Source of the DNA: Limonium bicolor
Lineage: Eukaryota; Streptophyta; Magnoliopsida; Caryophyllales; Plumbaginaceae
Direction of reading: 5' to 3'
DNA length: 64,000 nucleotides
Assembly: GCA_023374045.1 (NCBI GenBank)
Contig: CM041777.1
Span: forward strand, 84,376,300-84,440,299
Shown: positions 22,557 to 34,905 of the stretch, piece after piece
Layout: each line of letters begins with the position of its first letter
How positions within the stretch are numbered: position 1 is the first letter of the stretch
The notes under the pieces: model-generated
Database searches by the model: none
Told to the model about the DNA's origin: nothing
Seen by the model: the letters and a program-made list of their open reading frames with translations, nothing else
Position numbers and translations under genes: made by a program

Positions 22557-23139
22557 TTAATTAATTAGATATGATGAGATGCGGATGCCACTGAATAAAG
22601 CAATAATTCTAGACATTTTATAATGGCGAGGGAGACTATACACCCTGTCATGCCCAACCTTAAAAGTTGACACTTCCATTATGAAAAAATCAGGATTGAG
22701 ATATGAAATTATAGTATATTGACAACAAAAACCACTCGATTCGGAATCAATAATCATGTCTGCCAGTAAAACCACTGAAGCAACCGTTCCTGGCGTCAGA
22801 AAAACGAGAGTGGAGAAAGGGGAACAATTCAAACTAATAGCCAGAGGAAACGGGGGAGATAAAGAACAGAGCATCAAGCACATCAATCCTTCTGAAACTT
22901 AAATGGCAGTATGGAATGGAGCATCATCATCGGATATAGTAATAATCTAGGAGAATACACCAATAGAAAAGGCCAGAATGGCAACGAGCGTAATTATAAA
23001 TCAAGCTTTCAGCAGTATATATAAACCCGACAAAAGAAATAGTACGGTAGAGTTCAAGAACATAATCGGGCATACAGATTCCGTACGAGAGGGGGCGAAA
23101 CATACCTTGATTTACAATCGAGGAGATCCCCAGAGACAT
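22557..23139 (-). CDS. Possible small two-exon gene, or 5' leader exon of the NPF gene
   Basis: ATG at 23139 starts MSLGISSIVNQ, then a donor CAAG|GTATGT at 23106/23105. A matching acceptor (TTTCAG) ends at 22892, and the frame continues from 22891 to a stop at 22557-22559. The result would be 122 residues: a hydrophobic middle (CLMLCSLSPPFPLAISLNC, then STLVFLTPG and ASVVLLAD) and a mixed tail. The upstream sequence (23140-23235) is pyrimidine-rich like a plant leader, and TATA-like runs lie at about 23385-23400. No family recognised. Alternatives: the first exon is an untranslated leader of the NPF gene with a long intron to about 21430, the short ORF is a uORF, or the match of frame is chance. 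Confidence 0.35.
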
Positions 23140-23480
23140 AAAAGAGGAGCGAGAGTGAGGGCGACAAAGAAATATCAACTGCGGAGATTTAAGAAGGGAA
23201 GAGAGAATTTACTAGTGGGCCGAAGGTAGAGTGGCTTTCGTTTGTCTTGAGGGGAGATTCAGAATCCGGTTTTACATACAGTGGGTACACAGAATAAATG
23301 GGGCTGCATTCGGATAAAGAGAGAACAGTGGGGAGCGCCGAGCAGTATGATTTTGTTTCACAAGATAGGTGGGGATCACTGATATATGTATATACTTGCA
23401 ACGTGAAGGCGCAGGTAGGGATTTCTTTATTTAAGAAGCAAAACGTGCAATTTCTTCTTTTATCATTCTCCCGCAATACT
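23140..23480 (-). promoter_or_regulatory. Possible promoter and leader region, minus strand
   Basis: The minus strand reads TATATACATATATC near 23385-23400 and then, after about 150 bp, a leader-like stretch rich in C and T ending at the GTATGT donor (23105). Position suggests a transcription start upstream of the NPF gene. Confidence 0.3.
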
Positions 23481-23512
23481 GTCGCCTAACTGGCCTTTCA
23501 AGTCCTTTTCAT

Positions 23513-24081
23513 TAGGTCTGTCAAACGGGTTATCTGTTCGGATTTTGGGTTATTTCTTTTCGGATCAATATCCGTTCGGGTCATTTCAGGTTCGGGTTAT
23601 TCGGGTTCGGATCATTTCGGGTTCGGGTTGTAATAGTGTTAGATAGAATCGGGTTTCGGTTATTTCGGGTTATGGTTAATATTTTTTTGAAAAAATTATA
23701 ATATAAATATATACATAATTTGTATAAGAATATACAACATATAGATTACAAAACTTTCAATACAATTCCTATTCTGAATTTCATTCGGATATACTAAGTT
23801 TAAATCAATTTTTTGTCATATTTAATTGAGTCATTCAGGTTAGTGACAATTTATGGTCACCATTATTTCATGTTATTCGAAATTGGCTAATTTTTTATTA
23901 CTATTATTTCGGGTCATTTCGGGTTCGGATCGGTTTCGGGTTATAAATTTTTCGGGTCATTTCGGGTTTTACCCAATCGGGTTTCGGGTTTATTATATTT
24001 AAATATTTTCGGGTTCAATCGGGTTTCGGGTTCGGATAAAACGGACGGGTTTTCGGGTTGGGTCAAATTTTGACAGCTCTA
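23513..24081. mobile_element. hAT-type MITE, GTCAAACGGGTT family, copy 1 (569 bp)
   Basis: Left end TAGGTCTGTCAAACGGGTT, right end AATTTTGACAGCTCTA. Perfect TSD CTTTTCAT at 23505-23512 and 24082-24089. Arms are dense in TCGGGTTCGGGT. The core is AT-rich. No ORF. Confidence 0.9.
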
Positions 24082-24089
24082 CTTTTCAT

Positions 24090-26013
24090 AGTGATATATG
24101 TGTGAATATTTTGTTAGTGTTTTATATTATTGAAGAAGAATGGAAAGTGTGTGTAAGATTCATACTAAACTCAAGTGAAAGCTATCTCAATATATGTTGA
24201 TTCCTGAAGATACTGAAGTTTTGTTGAAGAATGTCAAAGTTCGACTGCTATGCAGGAGCTTGATTGTGTGTACTGAAGTAGAAATATCGAGACATAGAGA
24301 GTATGACTCATAACTAGACTCTATCTAGCGAGCGGAAAAAATATGCGCTAAAAAATGAGAACGTGGTTGGAGCAGTTACCCATGTCCAGTCACACACACA
24401 CACCCTGTTAGAACAGTTCCAAAAATCTTGGAGAAAATGACCCAGTCTGTGCATGATCAATATCAAATAACTGTCAATCTAGACTTATATATATTGATTT
24501 TTGTATCATTTGGATATATGTTTTCTCCCAAAGCATATAGAGAGCAGTACTAGAGCATAGAGAGAGAATTATTCAAGGCTATAGTGAGAGTTGCTCTATT
24601 CTTATAGCCTATGAGTAAGAGTGGTCAGACAAACTCTGTCTACCCACGAGTAAGAGAGTCGTTTGTTAATCATTGACTATATATAAAGGGTCTTATTGCT
24701 TGAAATTTGTCTGTAATTCTCTTCCCCACTTCTATAATCAGGCTACTCTTATGTAACAACAAGAGTCTATCTGAGTCAACCAATCCGATACTATATTATA
24801 TATGTCAGTTAATATACTACATATTTATAAAGATAAACGAACAAATTGGATGATTGCAGGACTACACAAGTTAGCTGACTTATCTACAACTAGATGGGTT
24901 TTTCCTTATAATTTTCAAATGTGAACCTCACTATAGTCTCTCCTCAGCAAGTCAAGGATTTCTTTAAACATTAATCTTCATCGTAGCAACCTTCATCAGA
25001 TTCGGATAATCAAACTTCCATATAATTGTAATGTTATAAGACCTCCATGATTTCAATTATGTTACCCGATATTGACGATGAGCCAATCATTTTGGTTGCC
25101 GAGCAAGCCAAAATGCTCATTCCACCTAACATGGTTCACACTTTGACATGTACAGTAGTTCTTTTTTCAATAAAAAGTTGCAGTGCAAGATTGTACTTGT
25201 TAGTATCTGAGGTTGAATATGAAGATCAGTGATCTGATCTCTTCGACTTGTGGAATCCATCACCACCGTTGGTTTGACTAATTAAAAGGACATTACATAG
25301 GCACGAGTATCAAGTCAAGGAAGGGCATCATCAATACAATAACGTCTTTTTCCTAATTCCTTTCCAACTTGTACGTGTACTTGACCAAAATTTTGAACGC
25401 ATATTCTCACAATTACGATAGTGTTACATCTTTGATACTATTAATTGTTCTGATTAGGATGTAAGTGCATTTAAACTCGTTATACACCGAAACACGTACA
25501 CCATTCATGGCAGCTAGATTCAAACTTTCTCTTTTTGCTACGTAAACTAGTCAAAAAAAAAAAAGTGGGTTTGGAGTATTTCCTAGTAAGGAATTAGCAA
25601 TTTGACTATCGAAGGTGATACTATATTTTTGTTATCAAGAGTCGAATCACGGCTTCCGATTCTTTCGATTCTTTCGATAGTAACATGTAACAAATTTAGT
25701 ACTATCACAAAGTCTGCCTACTCCAAGAGAGGACCACACATAAATACACGCCAAAGAAACCAGCAGTAGTGAAAGATTTCAGGCGTATACAAATCACAAA
25801 CAATCAGCAGTAGTCAGACAATCAACACAAATACAGAGAATGTGATGGAGTTCACCATAGCCAGGAATGAAATATGTAAGCTCAACATTGAGATTACAAC
25901 TTTAAATTTTGTGCGTATAACAAATTTGGGTTTAGTACCTTCAACGTTGACACAATGCGAACTGGAATGATTAGCGTTTGAACTCTAAAATCATGAAATC
26001 GAAAAGTTATACG
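24090..26013. other. Unassigned sequence between two hAT-type MITEs
   Basis: No sustained coding frame with a known family. Around 24660-24760 a TATA-like run (GACTATATATAAAGG) followed by a pyrimidine-rich stretch resembles an LTR or promoter, but no partner repeat was found. A 61-codon open frame at 25047-25232 is unrecognised. Confidence 0.3.
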
Positions 26014-26021
26014 GATCAAAC

Positions 26022-26595
26022 TAGACTTGTCAAACGGGTTATATGTTCAGGTTTTGAGTCAGATCCAGTCGGGTCGATATCCGTTTGGAGCATCAAACTT
26101 TCAGATCATTACGGATTCGGGTTATTCGGGTTCAGGTCTAATTGAGTTTGGGTTGTAACAGTGTTAGGTAGAATCGGGTTTCGGTTATTCAGGCCATAGT
26201 TAGTATTTTTGAAAAAATTATTAAATAAAAGTATACCTAATTTCTATATAATTATACTACACATAAAACACAAAAAAGTCAATACATTGCATATTATGAA
26301 TTTTATTCGAATATAATAAGTTTAAATCAACCTTTAATGTCATGTCTATTCAGGTTCATGAAAATTTAGGGTCACTATTTTTTTATATATTTGAGTTTGA
26401 CTAATTTTTAAAAACTATTATTTCGGGTCATTTCAGGTCCGAGTCAGTTTCAGGTTATACATTTGCAGGTCATTTCGGGTTTAGCCCAATCGGGTTTCGG
26501 GTTTATTATATTTAAATATTTTCAGATTTCAGTCAGGTTTCAGGTTCAGGTCAAACAAGCGAGTTTTCGGGTTTGGTCAAATTTTGACAGCTCTA
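26022..26595. mobile_element. hAT-type MITE, GTCAAACGGGTT family, copy 2 (574 bp)
   Basis: Left end TAGACTTGTCAAACGGGTT, right end AATTTTGACAGCTCTA. Perfect TSD GATCAAAC at 26014-26021 and 26596-26603. It aligns along its length with the copy at 23513-24081, with more point changes. Confidence 0.9.
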
Positions 26596-26603
26596 GATCA
26601 AAC

Positions 26604-27995
26604 TACCGGACTGAAAACAAAAACTACACATAAGAATTGATATTAATTTATTCTAATATTTAGTATTCGTTTTTCACCAACTAAATCACTAATAACAATT
26701 GTGTGAAAAATATTATTTGTTATGGATGGGTGGGTCGTTGAGAAAAATAATCAACAAAATTTTATTATATTTATTCTCTTATAACTAAAACTAATTAATT
26801 AAAATTAAAAGATCTCAACAACAAATCACTAAAAAAAGTGACTGGCACTTCATTATTCTTTCTTCATAGGAAGTAGGATATAATTAATACTCTTCATTAT
26901 TAGGAAATAATTAAACCTCTTTGTTTCTTTAAACATTGTATCGCTCCATAATTGTAACAATTAATTCACAATTTAAGGCAATGTTTTGAACGTTGCAAGC
27001 AACGTATACTTTTTGGATTTAACGGTTAATTATTCATGTCCTATAAATAGCAATTGAATTTCAGTATTTTATTCATCAACTACAAGTTTTCTAGCAAGGT
27101 TTCCTATACATGTGCTCTATTCACTACTCTGGTTGTTAGGGTATGATTTTTATTCTTTTGTTATCTTTATTATCTAATTTATTTATCACTTTTTTATTCG
27201 AATTTATATTTTTTTATAAGTGTATGAACCATTATTTATAATAATACATAATATATAGTGATCATTTCAATATATTATTCGTCATTTATAAAAGACCCAA
27301 TTTTATAATTTCACCCCTGGGTGTTGAGGTTTCCCAGACCCGCCAGTGTTGTGATTTGTGAACGATAGCTTTACGAGCTGTTAATAGCGGAAGAAATCGA
27401 CATTCGACACCTTGGAGTAGAAGGTGGTACTGGACCTACTGGTCGTCGACTTAGGGGCCATTCGAACTTTCTTATGATTAATCTTACTATAGTTAAGGAA
27501 TAAAATTTTGACAAGTGTACCATGGTTTGATGTGTAGCAAATATCAGTGAGGAATACAAAATATCTACAAAAAGCTATCTAAAGAACTGGGCCTTACACG
27601 TTTTAATTGCTGCTCACCGTGCGATTGAAACAGAATCGGGCGATGCAGAGGTAGCCCGTAGCCGTAAATGTTAACAGATTAAACTAGGCCCAAAATCTGG
27701 ACATTTTTTTGTATCATGTTATGTACTTGGGCTCACCAATGAGCCCGATATACGTACCAAATTAGTTCGTTGTCCAGATAGAGTAACATGCACATACATT
27801 GGGCTGGACATTAATCACGATCTTTTTGTTTTTTTGGTCAAAATTAATCACGATCTTACAAATTACAATAGCGGTGGTGGACAAATGGGGCTACAGTATC
27901 AATTTGAAAGTGGTAACGTAGAAAATCAGTTGTGAACCTAACTGTTCATACCACTTTATTGAGCGCATGTAATATGAAGAGGCCAACACTAGTTT
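26604..27995. other. Unassigned AT-rich sequence
   Basis: Includes a TATA-like TCCTATAAATAGC at about 27038 followed by a transcript-like stretch. No gene could be supported. It might hold the lost 5' LTR of the copia element to the right, but no match to that LTR start was found. Confidence 0.25.
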
Positions 27996-27999
27996 AAAA

Positions 28000-28052
28000 G
28001 AAATGACATTTCTCTGACCGGTAGGCCACGGAAAATGTCATTTTCTCTGAGG
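28000..28052. repeat. Short direct repeat
   Basis: AAATGACATTTCTCTGACCGG is followed about 32 bp later by AAATGTCATTTTCTCTGAGG. The inverted TGACATTT / AAATGTCA pair can also form a stem. Confidence 0.5.
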
Positions 28053-28189
28053 TTGGTTTGATTTGCTTCCAAGTAACATATATGGGGAATGAGAATGAAC
28101 CACCAAATATAAAAATTAAAATGCGAGAATTATATTTATATAATTCCAAGTCATAGAAGGCATGAAGTATGGCAAATATATACAAAAAT

Positions 28190-28727
28190 GACCGGGTATG
28201 GGTGTGAGATTAAATTTACTCATGCTCATTACTGTTTTTTTTGGTTTCGAAAAAAAAATGTCAAGTAACATTATATCAGTTATTAGTGTTACTTGCTCTC
28301 TATTTCTCTATACATGAAACCCTTGTATTCATTAATCGACGATAAATGACTTATCTTCTGAAGTTTCTCTTTGTCTTCTCTCTATCAGCATGCTCTCAAA
28401 AGTTTAACAACAAGGAAAGAGCAATAAAATTGTACTTGTTCGCTTCTAGACCCCGGCGAGTCGAACCCAATGTTTAACTTTTTTCATATGAGTAGTCATT
28501 CCTGGTCATTAGTATCGCTCTCAATCGTGCACCTAGGATCATTTTTCTTTTTGAATTGGTGCAAATATTGTCACTGATATTAGTATATGTATAGGCTAAT
28601 TAGATGTCAATAGTGTAAATTCACTTGCACAATCCAAATTCTGTTGATATTTTTTTCTCTTCTCGTCTCCTTTTTTGTTATTAAATTATGTAATGTTTAT
28701 TACTATTGTACGTGTTTTTAAATATGA
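28190..28727. other. Unassigned sequence
   Basis: Pyrimidine-rich with CTCTCTATTTCTCTATAC at about 28292, as in an LTR end or leader. No gene recognised. Confidence 0.25.
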
Positions 28728-28734
28728 TAGTTGA

Positions 28735-29150
28735 ATATTAGTACCATGTGAGGTATTATGGCATATTTTAGTATCATATGAGGTATTGCGCCAGATATGA
28801 GTTTCACGTGAGGCATCATGTTAAGAAATAATTATCACGTTCTGTCAGTAACTAATATCACGTGAGGCATCGTGCCAGGAATATATATCACGTGAGGCAT
28901 CGCACCAGATTTTGTTTAGTGTTAATTATTTCATTTATTATATGCTATTTGATTGATCCAATTTCACTTTTATTTAGTTATTCATTTATTTATTTATTAT
29001 GTATCACGTGAGGTATCGTGCCCGATATTCGCATCACGTAAGGCATTATGTCAAAAATAAATATCATGTGAGACATTGTGTTAGATATAGTTCTCACGTG
29101 AGGTATTATGCCAGAAACAATTATCATGTGAGGCATTGTGTCAGATTTTG
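28735..29150. repeat. CACGTG tandem array of about 30 bp units
   Basis: About a dozen units of the type ATCACGTGAGGCATCGTGCC separated by short AT-rich spacers. Two blocks (about 28735-28913 and 28998-29150) each end CAGATTTTGTTTA and flank an AT-rich link. Most intact units contain the G-box palindrome CACGTG; decayed ones read CATGTG. Related pieces (GCATCACGCC, GGCATTGTGTC) continue to 29320 and reappear at about 52608, right of the large nest. Confidence 0.8.
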
Positions 29151-31539
29151 TTTATTATTTCCTTTTTTAAGTTGTTTGATTTATTTTTGTTTCAATATAT
29201 ACATGGTTCAATTTTTTATTCATAATGACACAAAATGCATCAAGCTTGCATAGTTTAACTTTGTCAAAGTATAAAGAGCATCACGCCTGAAACAACTTCA
29301 ATATGTTGTAAATGGCATTGTGTCTGAAAGTTTGATTTTGATATGCTATAAAAGGTGTCACTCCTTGTAACACCCCTATCTCTAATCAAATCATTATCTC
29401 CTAATCCGTCTCACTTATCAACACCAAAGCAGCGGAAATTCACTTACAGGCGGTGGGTGATACAATACCGTTAGTCACCCACGTGACTAACAAGGCCAAA
29501 TCCAATTACAATTCTACTATCGGTTCGATGAACTTGTATACCGAGTACTCTATATCAACATTACAACTCATTCCTTAATCAAATCAAATACATATACAAC
29601 CTAAATTCAATTCTATACCGAGTCTCTACAATTCTCAAACTTGCTGACAACATTTCGGTCGTACAGTACAACTTCACAAAACAAATACAACATCCTTAAT
29701 CAACTACCCATGCTTAAGTAGCAACCCTGTCCTACTCTCAAACGGTATCCGGCTCTAAAGTACCTGTAAATAAAAACGGTGCCCCTAGGGGCTCAGCAAA
29801 TTGCTGGTATGAAATTCGCATACCCCGCGTGCTAACGGGGGTACGCCTACTACTTTGTCGAGAACATGAGATTCATTTTAATTCAGTAATCATGCTCATA
29901 TACACTGGTATTCAAACAAGGAATACAATAACAACTAACACAACAAGACTGTTAGTTAGTATTAACTTACTCTTGGGCCTTGAGGGTTTTACCTCACAAA
30001 TGCCTTAGTCACTTTATTCGTTATTCTCCCATTCTCTTGGGATACTTATACTCGATCTCTCTTAGGTTCATAGATACTATAAGTCTCCATCTCGATTCTC
30101 AATTCTCAACTCTCCATACTCAATTCTCAATTTCAATACTAAATTTCATACTCAATTGGATATCTTTTAAGTCATTACCCATGACCTCCGGGCAGAGTCA
30201 TACACAAGACTCACCACCGGGCTTTCAGATACAAGTCTTACTTCCCCGGTTTCAACCCTACTCTGGGTCTAGCATAGTGGGAAGGTTCGACTATCAACCG
30301 GAACTATACACTTAGCTCCTCAAATTCACAAACGTCTGTTTCTCTACCGGACTACTCAAATTCCCAAAACTCCTCTCTCGGAGTTATTTCACAATCTCAT
30401 AGATTAGCCTAGAAGTATCTCTCTCGATAACATCTATTAGCTTAGGAAAATTTCTCAATGTTTAGTATTCTCAGATTTAAGGGTTTCCCCATCGTTTCGA
30501 ATACTTTTATGTTCGGGACATTTTCTCATACTAGGTCGGATCCTCATATTGTAGGTGATAAGTGTGAAACATATAGGCTTTTAAGGGCTTAATTACCTTA
30601 TAATCTGCTACAATTTAAGCAATGTTTCTCACAGATTCTATGTTTTTCCTAAGATTGATGTTTTGATATGAACTGATGCATTTTATATGCTAAATATAGG
30701 AAAAACCCTGAGAAAGGAAGATTTTACATCATAAGGATTGCAACACAACAAACGAGGAACAAATCCGGAAAAAGAGACAAAGATTGGTCACGTCCGGATC
30801 AACTTGGCCGGACACAGAACCGGACGTCTCATGTCCGGATCTACGTCCGACCCCGGTTAGCCGGACATGACCCGAGATTCAACTCCAAAAAGTTCTGTAT
30901 CATGTCCGGATCCGAACACAGATCCGGACATATTCCGAGTTTCAGATCTAAAAGTTCTGTGTCACGTCCGGATCCGGACACAGATCCGGACGTCACACAG
31001 AGCTGAAAAATAAAAATGCAATCGCGCTGATAATCGCTTTCGGCGCAATTATCAGCCGAAAGCAAGTCAAGCCCATACTTCCCTTATATTAAGCAGCAGC
31101 CATGCTCAATTAATGCAGTGCACACCAAACTTCCACCAACGCATGTCTAATTTCTAATCCTATTTAAGGAACCATTCAGCGTTCATTTCAAATCGTCCCA
31201 GACTCTCAGAGTCTAATCCTCTCTTCCTCCTCTCTACACATAAACCTCTCACGACTCGCTCCATCTCCAGTCATAAATCCTTCTCCGTAAACCTTCACCC
31301 TTGTAGACACCAAAAATTCTCACCCCATAAAGCAAATTCCGAAATAAGAAATGAAATAAGAGGGGTCGTCGCCTTTCTTCTCCAAAACATATTAACGTGC
31401 ATGCCACAACGAAACCGTCATTTTATAATCTTTTTCAAAGCATTTCATAAAAACACGATTTTCCAAAAAATGAGCTTTCAAACAATAATCCGGTTTTAAA
31501 CCCATTCATTTATTATTTTACACCTTTGTATGTTGAGTT

Positions 31540-31612
31540 TTGAGTTAACATAATTGGTTAGTATGCTTATTGGATAATCGATGGGTCTCGGGTTCAAATC
31601 CTAGCAAAATCA
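31540..31612 (+). other. tRNA-like relic
   Basis: CATAATTGGTTAGTATG forms a perfect four-pair D-arm with a GG-containing loop. GGGTTCAAATCCTAG resembles a T-arm with pol III box B. Acceptor and anticodon stems do not pair, so it is not a working tRNA. Perhaps a SINE head or a captured tRNA. Confidence 0.35.
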
Positions 31613-33964
31613 AGCTGTGTTTTATTTTACAGCTCACGTCTTCTATTTTGATAGGTCACGGCGGGGCTAATTTAGCCTAGATCAAACATGGGCCAATGGG
31701 ATTGAAGTCCAGCTTCCATTTCTTGATTCAAGCAAGGCCCAACCGTTTTTTTTAACGGGCCCAATTATTACAAAAACCTAGCCTACCCATTATAAAAACA
31801 CTTCAAAAAACCCTACAGTCGGGGACGGTTTTCCTTCTTACTCAGCAGACATCGATCCGATAATCTTCATTCTGTCTGATTCCCGGTGTTCTTCGCTCGT
31901 TCATACTCGAAAACCAAACCCAGAAAGCGTCACCCCTTCACCTTCGCTGAACCATCGCCTTCTTCATCTTCACCGGAAATCACCGCCGCAAAGCCCCACC
32001 AACACCACACTCACACCTTCATTCGTTTTCCTTCGACAATCCCAGTGCCTGATTCATCTTCTTCACTCGGGGAATTTTTGCAAACCCGGCAATCGAACAG
32101 GAAGCATTGTGTTCACTTCATGTTCCCATCTTCTGTTCATTCCTTTCTGTTCCCAAACCCGAACTGGCGAGTATTAACTCGCAACCCAACTGGCGGACTG
32201 GAAATGGACCACCATCACCATCATCCATCCTTGTCGTCACGCTCCCGCTACTACTTGAACCAACTCATTCCGTCGAAATCCCTCAATTCTCGTCGGAGAT
32301 TCAAACTCCTCGACGTTCACTTCGCCTCCTGATCTGTAGTCGCCAGCAAATTAATTCACTGCCACCGCCTTAATCGGAGTCCCGACCTTCTTCGATTGGA
32401 GGCGAATTTGGGCTGTGAACCACCATGCTTTAAGGTTGTGTCCCTTTCTTCCTCCCTCTCGTTGCTATAACGGTACACGGTGAGATATCTGCTTCTCAGC
32501 AGCAAATCTCTCGTGAGGTCTATGTTAGATTTCTGTGATCGTATACTCTCTTGCTCTGAGATTGTGAGCCCTTACCGGCCTTGGGGTATCACCACCGCTT
32601 CTGCCGCACTTGATCCCCATGGAAGTTTTCCCTATTGTTACCGATTCTGCTTTCTCTCTTTTATTCTGACTTTGTTGGCTATTCATCTACTGATTTGCTT
32701 GTCGGTTCGGACTGGATCCACGCACTTCTGCTATGTAGTTTGAGCTCGACGCCGTACTCTTTGATCAGATCTGGATTAAGAGTTCGATGTGGGTTGCCGG
32801 CCGTTTAATCTTTGCTATTTTTCTCTGCGATGATAAAATCTGGAAGCGGTGGTTCTCTCATGTGTTGATCAGGAGTTTGGGAGACCCAAATCGGCTTGTT
32901 CTCTGGAACACCCTGTTCTATAATTCGAAGCTTTGGTAATGGGCGTTCGATTTGGTTCCGCTCTGTGTTTGAAACAACGCTTCTTCATTTCTGGTTTGGG
33001 GACTGATTCATTTTGGGTCCCGCATCTGAATATTGTTGTCGCTCGGATATAATCTGCAGGTTCGTGTTGTCCTTTGTTGTGTTTGCCTCATTCAACTTGT
33101 TAGTTTGTTTTGATTGAGGTACCGTGAGACCTGGGTTGGATTTACTCGTATTGGAACTGGCTTGGGGCTGCTTACTTTACTGGGTTGCTTTTGCTGGATT
33201 TGAATCGCGCTTGCTGGACTAGAATTGAGTTTACTGATGCGCAATGGGCTTTGATACTCCTCATTGGGTTTGAAAACCCAACTGGTTAGCTTTCTTGTTA
33301 CACATGATTTTTGAATTCCCCTCGGTGATTTTAATCTGTTTTAGGATTTGCCTTGTTTAATTTCTGATTTTGCTTTTGGGGCATTGATATTTTAGTGTGA
33401 AAATTAACTTCAAATGTAACATGATTCGACCCTTTTGAAATGTACATCAATTGGATAACTGATTTGTGATTACCCTAACCATTCATGAATTTTCCGATCT
33501 TCAATGCGCATTGGTTTGTATTACCATGTACGGATTGTCTATTCTCTTGTATTTTTTTTTTTTTCATTGAATGTATATTTTTTTTGCAATATGTTATTTG
33601 CTTCATACTTGCACATAACTAAGCCCTAGTTATTAGACCTTAGGACCAAGCCTTAGGATAGAGGGTGAACCCTAAGATTTAGGTGAGCCATGGTCCCACC
33701 TAATAAATTGGGTAAACCCTAAACCCACACCACATCTTATTATGTTATTAATAAAAAAAAGAAAAGCAATCCAATTCAAAATTTTCAAGTCCAAGATCAA
33801 TTCAAAATCGAAGCCCATCTTTGGCCCATAATTTTCCCAATCTCAAATAAGGCCCATAGGCCAATTTGGCCCAAAACCAAATCAAAGACTCACTTGGCCC
33901 ATTAAACCCATTTCAGCCCAAATAAAAAAGGTCACTTCAACCTAATGAGGCCCAAAAAAACCTC

Positions 33965-34140
33965 GGCCCAAATCCACTTCTCAAACCAGCCCAATCTCAT
34001 TTCTCAAATCGGCCCAAATCCACTTCTCAAACCAGCCCAATCTCATTTCTCAAATCGGCCCAACTCCACTTCTCAAACCAGCCCAATCTCATTTCTCAAA
34101 TCGGCCCAACTCCACTTCTCAAACCAGCCCAATCTCATTC
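33965..34140. repeat. 46 bp tandem repeat, nearly four units
   Basis: GGCCCAAATCCACTTCTCAA and the following ACCAGCCCAATCTC block recur with starts at 33965, 34011, 34057 and 34103, almost without change. Confidence 0.88.
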
Positions 34141-34489
34141 AAAAAAAGAAGAAAGCCCAACAGCACCTCAAATCAAATAAAAAGGCCCAAGGTCTAGTCC
34201 AGCCCAAAAATAATCTTCAGCCCAACTTGAAAGCCCACCAAGGTCCAATTCGACCCAAGCCCATTTCGGGCCGAACTTCAACTTGACCCATTCAGCCCGC
34301 TCGAACCATTAAGCCCAAATCGGCCCAAGCCCAAGCCATTCAGCCCAATAAGCCCATGGGGCCCAATCCATGTGTAGCCCAAGCCCACAACTGACCCAAA
34401 GCCTAAACTGGTCCAATACCCAGTCTAGCCCAATACCCGGTCAAACCTAATACCCAGTCAAGCCCACAAAAATCAAATCAAATTTTGAT

Positions 34490-34905
34490 CAACCCGAACA
34501 TTGACCAATCCAACGTTGACCCAAACATTGACCAATCCAACTTTGACCCAAACATTGACCAATCCAATTTTGACCCAACCCTTGACCAAAAGCTTTGACC
34601 TTGACCAAAAACTTTGACCTTGACCAAAAACTTTGACCTTGACCAAAAACTTCGACCTTGACCGAAAATGTTGACCTTGTCAAAAATAAATGTTGACCTT
34701 GACCCAACCCGAACTTCAATCCGATTCTAACTCGACTTTAATCCAATTCAAGCTCGACCTCAATACAATTCAAACCCGACCTCAATCCAATTCTAACTCG
34801 ACTTCAATCCAATTCAAGCTCGACCTCAATACAATCCTAACCCGACCTCAACCCAAACTGAACCCGACCTCAATCCAAACCGAACTCGACCTCAATTCAA
34901 ACCTT
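34490..34905. repeat. Minisatellite runs in the 5.4 kb LTR
   Basis: First TTGACCAATCCAAC(T)TTGAC units of about 29 bp (34490-34580). Then GACCTTGACCAAAAACTTT 18 bp units (34580-34690). Then CGACCTCAATCCAATTC units of about 27 bp (34715-34905). Confidence 0.8.

Noticed and set aside
28735..29150. Could the regular repeats be a CRISPR array?
   Set aside because: Repeats are imperfect and adjacent, spacers are not unique, and this is a plant genome with no cas genes.
28999..29253. 84-codon frame rich in YHVRH repeats
   Set aside because: It is the translation of the CACGTG tandem array; the periodicity is in the DNA.
31886..32332. 148-codon open frame, basic and serine/proline-rich
   Set aside because: Lies inside a 5.4 kb LTR, in a leader-like C-rich stretch with overlapping open frames, no domain and no good start.
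33945..34286. 113-codon frame with repeated SNQPNL-type blocks
   Set aside because: Translation of the 46 bp tandem repeat.
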